From assembly GCF_026745355.1 (NCBI RefSeq), contig NC_079209.1, positions 35,739,200 through 35,803,199 of the forward strand: a stretch of 64,000 nucleotides of DNA. The letters run 5' to 3'. The position numbers and the translations under genes were made by a program. A model generated the notes under the pieces. That model was not told the origin of the DNA. It did no database searches and saw nothing but the letters and a program-made list of their open reading frames with translations. Every line of letters starts with the position of its first letter. Positions within the stretch are counted from its first letter, which is position 1. Shown here one piece after another: positions 1 through 11,400 of this stretch. The DNA comes from Beta vulgaris subsp. vulgaris (taxonomy: Eukaryota; Streptophyta; Magnoliopsida; Caryophyllales; Amaranthaceae).

Positions 1-2249
1 CTCGTGNCTGTTGATGATTAAAGTCCTAAGTTGATCATCTTATTAGTCATCAAATCTTTTTAAATCTTATCTCTTTTCCTAAACCTAAAAGGATTAGCCT
101 TATGTAAATATCCTAAAACCCAATTATTTTATCCCACACAATTATTTTATATACATCACGCCATTCATTTTTTCTTCCTCCTCTCACCCGACTTTTTCTC
201 TTCTCCTCTTTCCTTGTGCGTGATTTCCATATTTTCCTCTCAAAGCTTGTTTCTTCTTCGCTAAGTAACGTTTCTTGTTGAACAAGAAACGTCACAAATA
301 TTTTCTTGGGCCAAGACCTTGCTGCCGCCGGTCCTTCTTGCTGTCACTACTGCCGGCGCCTCTCTTTTCCTCCTTGTTGTGGTTGTTTTCTTTTCTTCTT
401 CTCTAAGATTCCATTAAAGTATTGGTTTTTACATTATTTTATTGTTATTAGCATGTTTATGATTTAAATTATTATCTTATATGAAGAATATATTTTCGGT
501 TTTCATATGTGTAAAAATAATAATTTCAGATTTATTATTTTCAGTTTTTATTATGAAATATATAGTTTTTAGGGTTTTAAATCACTAGAAACTATATATT
601 TAAAGTATAAATATGAGTTTTGATTAGAATATGATTTTTATATGCATTAAATATATTTTCAGAAGTTCTATAAATTTTTATAAATGCTGGAATTGCAGAA
701 AGTATGTATTTTAAGGGTTTTTAATGATTTTTAATCACTAGAATAGTTGTTCTATACTAGGGATTAAAAATAATGAAAGTTCAATACATAAAAACGATTT
801 TAAAGACGTTTAAAAGGGTTTGGGACGTTTTTAAAGTTGCTGTAAATTTTTAGTTCAAAGTATTTACTTTGTTATTTTATTTTCTAGGCGGAGAATTCAT
901 AGTAGGGGACTTTTAGAGAGTAAAAGTGGTCCACCGTTTCGTTTACACAAGGTACGTACATAGTCTACGTGCTATATGGTTTAGAAACATGCCTTAGGGA
1001 TGTTTTTATTTATTAGTATCATGTATAGGACTTTGTTGTTCATATATATGATTTATTGAAATTGCTTTACATGTTACTTGCCTGTGTGCTACATGTAAAC
1101 TAAGAATATTTATGAGTATGACTGTTTGTGTGGAAGTTTGATGCAAGCAGATAAAATTAGTTTTTGGTATTAATTCGTGAGTGAATTAATGTAAGTAAGT
1201 TGGAATCATGTGTTACATAGATTCTTTGAGATTATTTATTTATCTTATAAGAACCGTGGATCTTATTTGGTAAGTATGAGTTATACCTATATAAAGGTAC
1301 AGATTTCTGTTGGCTAGGTTCAACAAAGGATAAAAAGAAATAAAAGGAGTCTTGATTGATAAGTTGTGAACCCTTGTTAAATCCAAAGATAAAAAGAATT
1401 CTGTTATGATTATGTGATTATTAATTATGTGTTATTTGCTTGGTTGTGTCAACACAAGTAATAAAATATATTTAACGTAAAGTGAAACGAGAATAAGTTA
1501 TAGACTTTAGACTAGTGCACGTCTAGAGTTGGACACTCAGGGTTGGAGTACATGGTGGTAGCCCATGGCTTTTCTAGGAATGGATTGATCACCATCCCTC
1601 TTTATTCAAAAGGTTCCTCGATATCGCAGGTCACTCTGAAATGTGGAGTCGCGCCCCATTTCATTTTTATTGGCAGGACAACTCGTCCAATAACTATTCC
1701 ATTAAAGTAATAAAAAGTTGGGTTAAGTTTAGTTCAGTAAAAGTTGTCTGTAGATTATTATTTACTTATGTTATTATTTATTCTTGCAAGTTATTTTGTA
1801 GTATCATGCTTAGGGTTATGAGTGTCTGATATGTAGTACTCAGCTTTGCTGATTACGTGCTTGTCTGTGTTTGTGATCATGGCTTTGCCTATTGATCCTG
1901 TGGTGATCCTTCGGGGGAGCAGAGTCAAGAAAGCATTGACATTAAAGGTTCGAAGATGCATACCATTGGGGAATCTGGAATGGAGAGGCTTTTGTGACAT
2001 TAGTATTATTTAAGTTGTTTCTAGGAGTTTATCTTTTCAGACATTAGTTTTAAGTTGGTGTGTTTCAGTTCAAACATTGTTTGGTTCTTATTTCATAAGT
2101 TTAATAAAGTTGATTTTATTTTAATAAGTTTTCCGCTGCAAAATTCTGAGTAAGCCGAAACGTTATCACACGGGCGATAATGCCTGGGTAATTCTCTAGA
2201 TTTGTTATAAAAGTATTTTCTAGAAAGTGAGAATTATCGGGGTGTTACA
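1..2249 (+). repeat. Tekay-type LTR, left end cut by window edge
   Basis: This is the same LTR family as 5269-7741 and 14072-16603, in the opposite orientation. It ends at 2249 with GGTGTTACA, the reverse complement of the TGTAACACC that opens those copies. Shared landmarks are the 25-bp palindrome at 268-292, the GGTACGTAC block near 950, the CTCAGCTTTGCTGATTACGTGC block near 1840 and the CCGCTGCA block near 2133. By comparison with the complete copies, only a few hundred bases are missing on the left. No primer-binding site follows 2249, so it is either a solo LTR or a 3' LTR. The sequence beyond 2249 is LINE coding sequence, so the element inserted into a LINE. Confidence 0.85.
268..292. 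repeat. 25-bp perfect palindrome in Tekay LTR
   Basis: Two 12-base arms (ACGTTTCTTGTT and its complement) flank a single base. The same palindrome lies at 7206-7230 and 16046-16070 in the other two Tekay LTRs. In the sense of the element it lies roughly 150-180 bp downstream of an AT-rich TATTTAAATA stretch that could be a TATA box. It would therefore be a hairpin in the transcript leader. This placement is an inference. Confidence 0.75.
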
Positions 2250-3489
2250 TACTCATAATGAATCGAAGAAGGTAACAAAAAACCATGCATTTGAAAATGA
2301 GCTTTTGTTGACAAATTAGCCAGAATTAACACTGATCTACTAGACTGAGACACAAAGTTATCTTTCCATTTAGTAAGTTGAGACCGAGAGGACTGAACCA
2401 CTTTTTCAAAAGTATTTTTTAGTTACCTTAGATTCAATAATAGGACAATCTAGATAATTTCCTAAAGATAAGGAATTATTCATTTGCAAAATAGAACTAA
2501 AAGTATCTACCTCATCCGGGTGAACGTTCTTAGTACATTAATTGACTTATGGAAATTAACAAGCTGCACTGATATGGAGCTTAGCAATACTTATCTAAAA
2601 CAAACTTAATAACTCCACAGCTTTGATTTGTTGTTTTTGCAAACAACATCGTATCATTAGCAAAAGTAAAAAAAAAGGGATCTTAATACCAGCGACTAAG
2701 TTTAACCTCCAAAAGTTTTTCACCACTCAGAGAATGAGCATAAATCTTCCTAACCGGAAGCTCGGCGCTTATAATAATGTATGGAGACAAAGGGTCTCTT
2801 TGTCTAATACTCCGAGAAGAAAAAAAAAAATCATCTAGAATACCATTCAGTAGCACAGAGAAAGAAACACAAGAAATACATTGCTTGATCCAATGAATCC
2901 ACTTCTTATTTAAACCTAAATTTTCAAGCATAACTATAATGAAATTTCACTTTAAACGATCGCACGCTTTCTCCATATCAAGTTTTATACCACCCTTACT
3001 TACCTAATTTATTCTTAAATGAACGAAACACTTCATAGGCTAAAATAGTATTATCCTGCATCAACCGTCCCGAAATAAAAAAAAACACTATAGAGGGGAT
3101 GAATAATTTTCTAGAATACCACGTTAGACGGTTAGCTAAAAATTTGGCTATAATTTTATAAATGGTATAACATGAATTAATTGGTCGAAAATAATTAGCT
3201 GTCGGTGGATTATCAATTTTTGGGATCAATGTCATCATAAAGAATTTTGTCCAGAATGAAAGAAAGCTTTAGCATCTTTAATTATTGAATGTCCTACCAA
3301 AGACCAATTCTTTTGAACTTCCTGCCAAAGCTAGCAGGCCCATGAGATTCATCTGGGCTAAATAAAAAAGAGTTTCTTTAACTTCATTCCCAGACACACT
3401 TTTCCACAGAAACACATTATCTGAGTCAGAAATTATCTTCGAAAAAAAAAATCATCGTTTGAACCAAAACCACAATTCGAAGTACTAAT
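2250..3489 (-). pseudogene. LINE (L1-like) reverse transcriptase fragment
   Basis: This is a degenerate non-LTR reverse transcriptase read on the minus strand from about 3489 down to 2250. Motifs appear in the family's order: a PDE-type motif replacing PDGF near 3350; LIPKIDNP then FRPINSCYTIYKIIAKFLANRL at 3238-3110; GRLMQDNTILAYEV near 3060; SFSVLLNG then SIRQRDPLSPY at 2870-2780; the catalytic region reading FANDTMLF near 2655, with the first aspartate of FADD changed; then NFHKS near 2550. A later region with SQSSRSVLILANLSTKAHFQM is at 2390-2280. Frameshifts and stops break it throughout. It stops exactly at the Tekay-type LTR boundary (2249/2250) and at the Ogre-like LTR boundary (3489/3490), so both inserted into it. 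The endonuclease domain and poly(A) tail are not present. Confidence 0.85.
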
Positions 3490-5067
3490 TGTAGACACAT
3501 AATTGTGTCTTCCCATTTAAGGGTTCAATGATGAAACATACCGCGATATTAATTGGCGCAACCCAACGGAAGAGGAATCCAAAGAGCCAACCAAAAATCA
3601 TTTCAATTGTGCTTTGAAATATTATTCTAAAAGCCCAATTAATTATTCATGATAATTAATTGTATTTAATTTTAAGCCAATAAAATATTTTGAGTCCAAT
3701 TAAAGTATTTTATATCAAGAGCCCAATTATTTATTTTTTATTTTTAATAAATATTAAAATACAAATCAGATTTTTATTCCGTAAAATTCAATCTCCGGAT
3801 TTGAAGGATATAAAAATTTTCTTTAAAAACGCATTTAATGAAAATAGGTTGGCAAATGAGCTGGACCCAAAAGCTGCGCTTAGCGCGCCGCATGCGTCCA
3901 GCACATTGCCCAAGCTGTGTCAGGCGCGCCAATGTGCGTCTAACACGTGGAATTGTAACTCACACAGAGTCTTGCGCCAAGCACGGTTCCTGTGTGAGAC
4001 GCAGATTCCTTTTTCTATCTTTTTAAATACATGTATACACGTGTACAACTTTGATTGGGCAGGCAGTGTTAGGTGCACCAATATGTTCTTGACACGTGGA
4101 TCTGCGCTTGACACGGTAGCCTGCGCCAAGTGTAGGGGGTGCATGAAGCGCATAAACTCGCTGCCTATAAATAGGGGGATTTCTCGAATCAATTACGATT
4201 TTTCAATTATGATTTCACGAGCACAAAAACATCCGAATACTTTCGAAATATATTTCGAATCTCTAAATACTCAAACACTTACCATACTTCCAGATCCTGA
4301 TCATACTACATTCTTGGTTCCACGATTGCTCCGCCTGAGGGTCGTTACGCTTTTCGACCTAAGCCGCATAGGTATAATTCCTGAGGACCCTTAAATAATT
4401 TAATTATATTTATTATCTAGAAGTTACTAAAAGTTTCTTGTCATGATGTAGATATTTAATTGATAATCGTGATTATTGTATATTCTGATCCCTTTCACTA
4501 TTATTCTTGTATATAATATTCATGTTGTTTTATTTCTCCTATGCATGATTTTTATCACCCACATGTTATTATTGCTAAACAACACGTAAGCGACTGTTCT
4601 AACTACTTTAGATAATTTGGAGAACGTGCTAGGAACCTCGTAATTTAATTGCATAATAACATACCACTAAAAATATAGTTTTTTTATTGTGTTTTCTGAA
4701 CCAACCTAGATTAAATATTTTTAGGGTGTATAAAAATATTATATGATTATTTTTTCGCATAAAAATGTGTAATGAATCGATATTTAATAGAGGTTGGCAA
4801 TTGTCAACATGGTTCCTGACTATGTTGTACCCTCACGTCCGGACTCAACTTTTGGTTCCTGACCATCTATGGAGTCTAGATGGGGAAATCAACATTGGAT
4901 AAGTGCCTAAGATGTCCCTACAATTTCAATATCCAATTAAGTTTATGAGTCTTCCTTTAAAGACTTGTTGGCGACTTCAAATGAATCTTCAATAAAACCT
5001 TTACAATGGGGTAGTCAAATACAAATATGCGTACACATAGCGTAGACGAAATAAAAACACACTTACA
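3490..5067 (+). repeat. Ogre/Tat-like 5' LTR
   Basis: The proposed LTR opens with TGTAGACACATAATTGTGTC and closes with CTTACA, directly followed by a primer-binding-site-like block (5070-5090) ending in ACTCCACTGGGGG. That block resembles the GGCGACTCCACTGGGGA type known from Ogre/Retand elements. A strong TATA box lies at 4166. CACGTG-containing motifs occur near 3945, 4036 and 4095, and the segments around 3860-3960 and 4040-4140 are related to each other (GCGCCAAG, ACACGTGG). No second LTR was recognised in the window, and the internal region is interrupted at 5269. Lineage assignment is less secure than the LTR call itself. Confidence 0.6.
4166..4174 (+). promoter_or_regulatory. TATA box of Ogre-like LTR
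   Basis: TATAAATAG lies about two thirds of the way into a region of G-box-like CACGTG motifs, the expected position of an LTR polymerase II promoter. Transcription would begin near 4195-4205 and run toward the primer-binding site at 5070. Confidence 0.6.
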
Positions 5068-5092
5068 ATTTGGGTACTCCACTGGGGGAGGA
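5068..5092 (+). other. Primer-binding site, Ogre/Tat type
   Basis: The block TTTGGGTACTCCACTGGGGG immediately follows the LTR end at 5067. It matches, with a few changes, the TTTGGCGACTCCACTGGGGA primer-binding block typical of Ogre/Retand-type Tat elements. The match places the LTR boundary and shows that this is a 5' LTR in plus orientation. Confidence 0.55.
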
Positions 5093-5268
5093 TTTAAAAA
5101 AATTAATTTCTTAAATGAGTGGATGAAACACGAAAAATGCGATTCACTCTTTTTATGCCTTAGAATGACATTACAATTTTGCATATGCATGGCAATTAAT
5201 CAGCCACCACAAGGACAATATACCTCGCCTCATTAGCATAAGCTTTATGTGTGAGGTCACCCCGAGGG
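5093..5268 (+). other. Leader of Ogre-like element, interrupted
   Basis: This is noncoding leader sequence of the Ogre/Tat-like element, cut at 5268 by the Tekay insertion. The last five bases, GAGGG (5264-5268), are repeated at 16604-16608 as its target duplication, so the leader resumes there. Confidence 0.5.
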
Positions 5269-7741
5269 TGTAACACCCCGATAATTCTCTCTTTCTAGAA
5301 AATACTTTTATAATAACTTTAGAGAATTACCCAGGCATTATCGCCTGTGTGATAACATTTCGGCTTACTCAGAATTTTGCAGCGGAAAACAACTTATTAA
5401 AACCAACTTTATTAAAACTTATGAACTCAAAAACAATTGTCTGAAACTAAACACACCAACTTAAAACGAACTAATGTCTGAAACATAAGCTCCTATGTAA
5501 ACAACTTAAATGAAACTAATAATACAAGAGTCTCTCCATTCCAGATTCCCAATGATATGCATCTTCGAACCTGTAATGTCAATGCGTCTCAACTCTCTCC
5601 CCGAAGGATCACCACAGGATCAATAGGCAAAGCCATGATCACAAACACAACAAGCACGTAATCAGCAAAGCTGAGTACTACATATCAGACATAAATAATC
5701 CTAAACATGATACTACAAAATAACATGCAGGAATAAACAATAATAAAACATATAAAATCTGCAGATAACTCTTACTGAACTAGACTCTAAACTTATTTAT
5801 TTCTTTAAATGGAATAGTTATTGGACGAGTTGTCTCAACCTGAAAATAGGAAATACGGGAGCTACCACATATTCCAAAATGACCTGCGATATCGAGGAAC
5901 CTTTAAACTAATGAGGAAAGGTGATCAATCCAATCCTAGAAAAGCCATTGGCTACCACCATGTACTCCAACCCTTAGTGTCCAACTCTAGACGTGCACCA
6001 GTCTAAAGTCTATAACCTATTCTCGTTTCACTTTACGTTGAATATATTTTATTACTTGTGTTGACACCAACCAAGCAACTAACATAACTAATAATCACAC
6101 AATCATCACAAAATTCGTTTTTATCTTTAGATTAACAAGTGTTCACAACTTATCAATCAAGACTCCTTTAACTTCTTTTTATACTTTACTAACTTGCCCG
6201 TTGAACCTAGCCAACAGTAAACTTTACCTTTATATAGGTATAACTTCTACTTACCAAATAAGATCCACGGTTCTTATAAGATAATAATAATACTCAAGAA
6301 TCCATGTAAACATGATTCAATCTACTTACATTAATTCACTCACGAATTAATCATAAACTGACTTATCTGCTTGCATCAAACTTCCATACAAACATTATAA
6401 TCATAAATATTCTAGTTTACATGTAGCACACAGGCAAATAACATGTAAAACAATTCCAGTAATCATATATATGAACAAAAGATCCTATACATGATACTAA
6501 TAAATAAAACATCTTAGAGCATGTTTCTAAATCATATAGCACGTAGACATGTACGTACCTTGTATAAACAAATCTGTAGGCCACTTTTACGCTCTAAAAG
6601 TCTCCTACTACGAAATCTCCGCCTAGAAAATAAAATAATGAAATAAATACTCTTAACTAAAAAATTTACAGCAACTTTAAAACGATCAAACCCCTTAAAC
6701 TGTTTTAAAATCGTTTTTACGTATCAATACTTCGTTATTTTTAATCCCTAGTATAGTACAACTATTCTAGTGATTAAAAATCATTTAAAACCTTAAAATA
6801 CTTATTTTCTGAAATTACAGCATTATAAAATTTTATAAATCTTCTGAAAATATATTTAATACGTATAAAATTATATGCTAACCAAATCTCATGATTTATA
6901 CATTATAAATATAGTTTCTAGTGATTAAAAACCCTAAAAACTACAAATTTTCATAATAAAAACTAAATAAACTTAAATATAAATCTGAAATTTATTATAC
7001 TATATACATAATGCCGAAAATATTTTGCATATAAAAATAATTTAAATCATAAACATGCAATAATAATAAAATAATATAAAAACTAGTACTTTAATGGAAT
7101 CTTAAGAGGAAGAAAGAAAAACAACCAACAATGGAGGAAGGAAGGGCGGGGGCATAGCAGCAACACAGGACCGGCGCACGGTTTCTTGGCTCAAAAAGTT
7201 TTGTGACGTTTCTTGTTCAACAAGAAACGTTACTTAGAAGAAGAAACAATTTTGAGAGAAAAGATAAACATGCGCACAAAGGAGAAGAGGAGGAGAAAGG
7301 CGAGTGAGAGAGAGAGAAAGAAATCACGTGAAGAGGAGAGAGAAATAAAGTGTGTAGGGTAAAATTTGGGTTTTTAGGATATTTAAATAAGGCTTTCCTT
7401 TTGGGCTTAGGAAAAGAGATTTAATAATAAAACTTTGATGACTAATAAGATGGGCTCATTGGACTTTAGTCATCAAATACCTTTCCCTTTTTATCACTTT
7501 TGGGCTTTCGATTCCATTAAGCTTTCTTTTCAAATAGCTTTTAATAATTAAACTCTTATTAAAACATGCTTAATTAAAAATTACAAATTTTATTAAGCTA
7601 TGAAAAATATTTTTAGTTGACTTTTAAAATAGTCAACCCTTTTTAAAAGTCAAATCATTTTCCAAACTCATTTGGATTTAAATATAACTACATAAAATTT
7701 AATATATTTATGAAAATCCTTTAAAATTGTGGGGGATTACA
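5269..7741 (-). repeat. 3' LTR of Tekay element
   Basis: On the plus strand it starts TGTAACACCCCG and ends GGGGGATTACA. It aligns along its whole length with 14072-16603, with scattered substitutions and small indels. It contains the 25-bp palindrome at 7206-7230. Short frames such as 5821-6006 recur in both LTRs but are not credible genes. Confidence 0.95.
7206..7230. repeat. 25-bp perfect palindrome, LTR copy 2
   Basis: It is identical in structure to 268-292: 12-base arms around one base, in the transcribed part of the Tekay LTR. Confidence 0.75.
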
Positions 7742-7758
7742 GTCAACCCCCCTTAAAA
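7742..7758 (-). other. Polypurine tract of Tekay element
   Basis: On the minus strand AAGGGGGGTTGAC directly precedes the 3' LTR start (TGTAATCCCCC). This is the expected plus-strand DNA priming site and confirms the element's minus orientation. Confidence 0.8.
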
Positions 7759-8020
7759 GAAGTTTCGTCCCGAAACTTAACACAAAACCCTCGTACTTTC
7801 AGAAGTTTGAACTCAACATTTCGATAACTTTTGAAGAAAGATAGTGCCTCTGTGCACTTTCCCATTTTTAAAACACTTGTGTTACTTATGAACACTTTTC
7901 TTATGCGGAGACTCTACTTCTTTTGCACTAACATGTGCAAATTGCCCAACATAGGCATACATATGCATGAAAATCTCATAAAAATAGACAAAAGCGCGAA
8001 ATTTATCGCATTCTACCCCC

Positions 8021-8257
8021 TTAAAGAAAACGAGTTACGCCCTCGTAACTCACCTCAAGGAATAGGTCTGGATACTTTTTCTTCATATCCTCTTCGGCTT
8101 CCCACGTTGCCTCTTCTGACTCGTGGTTAGACCAAAGAACTTTGACAATATGAACATCCTTGTTACGCGTACTACGCACTTTCCTGTCGAGAATCTTGAC
8201 AGGTCTTTCCTCATATGTGAGGCTACTATCTATCTGCACTCTTTCAGGCTCTAACAC
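8021..8257 (-). pseudogene. Chromodomain at integrase C-terminus (Tekay)
   Basis: An open segment of 78 residues carries a chromodomain-like stretch: EERPVKILDRKVRS, then IVKVLWSNHESEEATWE and EEDMKKKYPDLF, with the aromatic residues and the WE motif of the fold. In chromoviruses this C-terminal domain of integrase is thought to direct integration to marked heterochromatin. The segment just before it (8258-8500) has GDKVFLKVSP and KGVMRFGKKGKL, the usual integrase C-terminal region, in shifted frames. The frame ends shortly after the chromodomain, as in related elements. It belongs to a broken gag-pol and would not be made as is. Confidence 0.85.
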
Positions 8258-9340
8258 ATGCGCTCATCAGGGATATAGCGCTTAAGTTGGGATATATGAA
8301 ATACATCATGCATCTTTTCAAACTCCATTGGCAATGCCAATCTATAAGCTACTTTCCCAATGCGCTCCAAAATCTCTATGGGCCTACATATTTAGCACTA
8401 GCTTGCCCTTTTTCCCAAATCTCATAACGCCTTTGGTGGGTGATACTTTCAGGAATACTTTATCACCTACAGCAAACTCATCTTCGCGCGTTTAAGTCTG
8501 CATAACTTTCTGCCTATCTTGCGCAGCTTGAATTCGAGCCTGAATCAATTAACATTCTTGACGGTCTCCTCAATAAATTCAGTCCCCAAAACTATATTTC
8601 CTAAAGTCATTCCAGCAAATGGGACTTCTACACTTCCGTCCATATAAGCCTCAAAAGGTGCCATCTTTATACTCGCATGGTAACTATTGTTGTAAGAAAA
8701 CTCAATCAAATCTAATTGGTCCTCCCAACTTCCTTGAAAATCATGCACAAGCTCTCAACATATCCTCCATAGTTTGTTAGTCCTCTCAGTCTGACCATCG
8801 GTCGCAGGGTGAAAGGCGGTACTCATTTTAATGTTGTCCCAAGGTTTAATTGGACCTTTTTCCAAACTTAGATAGAAATCTAGAGTCACGATCGAGATAA
8901 TGTCCTTTGGAACTCCATGCAATCTCACTACATGCTTGATATAGGTTTAGCGAGTTGCTTCTTTTCCATGTCTCCTTAATAGGTATGAACACGCGGACTT
9001 GGTCAGTCTATCCACATAACCCAAATGGTATCATTTCCACTCTCGCTTGGGTAAGGCAGTCACAAAGTCCATAGAAATAGAATCCCACTTCCATCCAGGA
9101 ACCTCTACGATTGAACTTTCCCCATGGGTCTCTTATGGTCTATCTTCACTTTCTGACAGGTTAGACACTTAGACACATACTCAGCTACCTCTCGCTTCAT
9201 GTTGGCCACCAATAGATCACCTTAAGGTCTTATACAATTTGTCACCCTCAGGGTGCACAGAATATGGAGTATTTTGCCCCTCGTCCATAAGACGTCTCTT
9301 AAGGTCATTGCACTTCTGTGGTACACACCACCTCCCTTTA
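8258..9340 (-). pseudogene. Integrase of Tekay element, broken
   Basis: Integrase catalyses strand transfer of the element's DNA into the genome. Pieces are recognisable in several frames: a zinc-binding CLTCQKVK near 9150, the first catalytic aspartate in SMDFVTALPK near 9075, the region after the third catalytic residue with DLIEFSYNNSYHASIKMAPFEAYMDG at 8545-8748, and the C-terminal GDKVFLKVSP near 8440. At least four frame changes or stops separate them. The order and spacing fit a Ty3/gypsy integrase lying between RNase H and the chromodomain. Confidence 0.8.
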
Positions 9341-10760
9341 AACCTTAGACTCCCATCATCATGAATCTTGAAGTCTACTTCCTTACCTTGCTTCATTTTC
9401 TCCTTATCTTGTCTAGATGCTCATCCCCGACTTGACCCTCAATAATCTCTCGAAAACTGACACTCCCAAAGAAAGATTACTAAGTCTAGCCTCACTTTCC
9501 CCAGGATTTAAAATTTCTAGGTTCAACCTTTGCATATCTCTACACAACTCCTCAGGGACTATCAAAGCACTCAAGCTATGACTCGATTTCCTACTCAAGG
9601 CGTCAGCACCACATTGCTTTCCCCTCATGATACTGGATGTCTAGATCATAATCCTTAATCAACTCTAGCCATCTCTTTGCCTCATATTCAAGTCTTTTTG
9701 GTAAATATGTATTCAAGACTCTTATGGTCTGTAAATATCTTGCAAGTTGCTCCATAAAGATAATGTCTCCAAATCTTCAATGCAAACACTATGGCAGCTA
9801 ACTCTAGATCATGGGTAGGGTAATTAGCCTCATAAGGTTTCAATTGACGCGATGCATAAGCTTTACCTTACCATTCTGTTGCAACACACAACCCAAACCA
9901 TTTTTCGAAGCATCACTATAGACCTCAAATCCCTCATTCCCATCAGGTAGGGTTAAACAGGTGCAGTGGTTAAACGATCCTTCAAGATCTGAAAGCTTCC
10001 TCACACTTCTCATTCCACTCAAACTTGGACTCCTTTTTCATCAAATTAGTCATAGGCTTGCTATTTTCGAGAAATCTCCACAAATCTCCTATAATAGCCA
10101 GCTAAACCCAAGAACTCCTAATGTCAGACACACTCTTTGGAGTTGGCCACTCACTCACAGCTTGAATCTTAGCAGGATCTATAGAGACTCCTTCCTTAGA
10201 CACAAAATGACCCAAAAATGCTACTTTCTCCAAACGAAACTCACACTTAGAGAATTTGGCATATAGTTGGTTCTTCTCAAGTTCTCCAAAATAATCCTCA
10301 AATGTTCATCATGCTCGGTTTCATTCCTCGAATATATCAAAATGTCATCAATGAAAACCACTACGAACTTATCTAAAAACTCATGAAAGATCCTATTCAT
10401 CAAGTCCATAAATATAGCAGGAGCATTGGTTAACCCAAATGGCATTACAGTGAACTCGTAGTGACCATAATGCTTTTTTAAAGGCAGTCTTAGGTACATC
10501 CTTATTGGCTACCCTCAAATGATGATATCTTGAACGTAAGTCAATCTTTGAGAACACACTCGCTCCATTCATTGATCGAATAGGTCATCTATTCTAGGCA
10601 AAGGGTACTTGTTCTTGATGGTAACATTGTTCAACTCCCTATAGTCGATACATAACCTCATACTCCCATCCTTTTTCTTCACGAACAAACAGGAGCTCCC
10701 CAAGGGATGCACTAGGTCTGATATAACCTTATCCAAAAGTTCTTGCAATTGCTGTCTTTA
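9341..10760 (-). pseudogene. Reverse transcriptase and RNase H of Tekay element, broken
   Basis: Reverse transcriptase copies element RNA to DNA and RNase H removes the RNA template. [17 protein letters not shown] lies near 10680-10620. The open piece 10221-10499 has [15 protein letters not shown] and the catalytic FIDDILIYS (near 10340), two aspartates intact. RNase H is seen as [18 protein letters not shown] at 9930-9870 and GADALSRKS near 9600. Frame shifts near 10500, 10220, 9840 and 9630 separate the pieces. It is typical chromovirus pol, and not functional. Confidence 0.88.
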
Positions 10761-10779
10761 ACTCACTCATCTCAGGAGG

Positions 10780-11400
10780 TGCCATTCTATAAGGTGCCTT
10801 AGATATAGGTGCAGTTCCAGGAACTAAGTCTATGGTAAACTCAACAGCTCTTGCAGGCGGCATACCTGAAATTTCACTCGGAAATACGTCCATAAACTCA
10901 TTCACTATTGGAACATCCTCAAGTTTTAACTCAGCTTCCTTACTACATCTTGCACGCTACAGAAAAAAGCTCACACCCCTTTCTCATCAACTTCTGCACT
11001 TGCATGCAGAGATCACTCCAAATTCTTGGTTTCCCAAATCGTCTATATGAGGTCAATTTTCCCGAAGGGTTTCTCAACACTACTTTTTGAACTTCACAAT
11101 CGATCCTGGCCTTGTAATGACTCAACCAGTTCATCCCAAGAATCACATCTAAATCTCCTAAGTTAAACTCGATTAAATCGGATGGAAAGACACTCCCTCC
11201 TATCTTCAAAGGCAGGTTCTTGAACAACTTAGTACACTTAACGACTTCCCCAGTAGGAATACTAACAGACAAGTCAATTGTACTCATATCTACTAACCCA
11301 GACTCTTTAAGACAGAAGGCGAAATAAAAGAATAGGTCGCCCCCGAATCAAATAACGTTTTAACGAAAACTAATTAATAGAGAAATTACCAGTTACCACA
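10780..11400 (-). pseudogene. Aspartic protease of Tekay element, broken
   Basis: The retropepsin active site reads LFDSGATYSFIS near 11365-11330, with the catalytic DSG intact. The next open segment, 10943-11287, carries LIEFNLGDLDVILGMNWLSHYKA, the second conserved block of plant gypsy proteases. A frame break separates the two. The protease would process the Gag-Pol polyprotein. Confidence 0.85.

Noticed and set aside
3690..4394. 234-residue open frame on the plus strand
   Set aside because: It spans the promoter (TATA box at 4166) of an LTR, has no recognisable motif and an erratic composition. It looks like chance openness.
5821..6006. 61-residue frame repeated almost unchanged at 14621-14806
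   Set aside because: The two copies lie at the same place in the two LTRs of one element, so similarity reflects LTR identity. It is antisense to the element; the matching place in the inverted LTR (about 1500-1680) shows no comparable gene.
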